A DNA stretch of 61,252 bases. Source: Verrucomicrobiota bacterium (lineage in GTDB: Bacteria > Verrucomicrobiota > Verrucomicrobiia > Verrucomicrobiales > Akkermansiaceae). A program made the translations under genes and the position numbers. The notes below the pieces were generated by a model. That model saw only the letters and a list, made by a program, of their open reading frames with translations, was not told the origin of the DNA and made no database searches. The stretch covers positions 1-61,252 of the forward strand of contig RDZR01000035.1 of assembly GCA_004294095.1 (NCBI GenBank). Direction: 5' to 3'. Shown here piece by piece: positions 61,056 through 61,252 of the stretch. Positions within the stretch are counted from its first letter, which is position 1; the number at the start of each line of letters is the position of its first letter.

Positions 61056-61252
61056 TTAGAGGCGGAGAGCTGATTTCAGAAATGGCGCCGTCATCGAAGA
61101 TTTGCATTGGCTGATCACTTCGGGTGGGCCTTGTGCCACGATCTGGCCGCCGACGTCGCCCGCTTCTGGGCCGAGGTCGATGATCCAATCGGCCTCGGCG
61201 GCAATCGCCATGTGGTGTTCAATAACGATCACGGTATGTCCTTCATCGACGA
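61056..61252 (-). CDS. uvrA: Excinuclease ABC subunit A, C-terminal end (partial)
   Basis: Minus-strand frame open at the right edge, ending at TAA 61056-61058. The visible 64 residues contain VDEGHTVIVIEHHMAIAAEA and DWIIDLGPEAGDVGGQIVAQ then GPPEV, the conserved C-terminus of UvrA (H-loop and Gly-rich end). UvrA finds DNA damage and passes it to UvrB. A TGTTAGA word covers the stop codon. The same 3' sequence is echoed at the end of the radical SAM pseudogene. Confidence 0.95.
   Translation of the reverse strand, partial: VDEGHTVIVIEHHMAIAAEADWIIDLGPEAGDVGGQIVAQGPPEVISQCKSSMTAPFLKSALRL

Overview
The window looks like a chromosome segment of a Verrucomicrobiota bacterium of moderate GC, probably Verrucomicrobiales. 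Four things point there: a DUF1800/DUF1501 secreted pair, two PEP-CTERM proteins with an -IPEPS...RRRR- tail, modular secreted proteins with thrombospondin-3-like Asp repeats, and a class A RNase P RNA followed by tex. Housekeeping genes (tex, uvrB, ribD, rsgA, alaS, apt, pgi, hisF, ileS, araB, holB, recQ, uvrA) are scattered singly or in short overlapping pairs. Many starts have no clear Shine-Dalgarno sequence, so start choices rest mainly on family N-termini and signal peptides.

Layout. 1-5.5 kb: DUF456 end, rnpB, tex, an aldo/keto reductase and an AAA ATPase. 5.6-10.5 kb: DUF1800/DUF1501 block bounded by a 47-bp imperfect inverted repeat, with tiny antisense ORFs between the two genes. 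10.6-25.7 kb: PIN-PhoH, uvrB, small envelope genes, a double FKBP, a rhodanese lipoprotein, ppnP, a beta-CASP nuclease, a sugar dehydrogenase-cytochrome c, ribD-rsgA, a long hairpin and cvfB. 25.8-29.3 kb: alaS carrying, fully in frame, a REP-type tyrosine transposase (RAYT) flanked by two 104-bp multi-hairpin repeats. 29.6-31.3 kb: an XRE-ImmA/PIN toxin-antitoxin-like pair. 31.3-37 kb: a NAD-kinase-like/SPFH pair, a DUF457 membrane protein, apt and pgi. 37-45.6 kb: a large SGNH-hydrolase-like secreted protein, YlbF-like, Ste24-like M48 peptidase, a tandem-repeat Cys protein, hisF and a PEP-CTERM protein. 45.8-54.8 kb: ileS, araB, M14 peptidase, holB, tRNA-Gln and recQ. 54.8-57.4 kb: a probable zinc-responsive surface locus. 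57.4-60.7 kb: a candidate radical-SAM RiPP cassette. The window ends in uvrA.

Most notable signals. (1) The in-frame RAYT/REP insertion in alaS, with both AlaRS catalytic domains intact. (2) A cassette with a Tat-exported precursor bearing fourteen Asp-x-x-Cys repeats next to a radical SAM/SPASM maturase gene broken by one frameshift and two in-frame TAG codons; the cassette sits between a full gene and a decayed partial copy of the same gene. (3) The word TGTTAGA, strongly over-represented on both strands, in several reading frames and between genes. (4) A family of hairpins with variable stems but conserved loops (ATCTT/AAGAT and GTCTC/GAGAC), probably mobilised by the RAYT.
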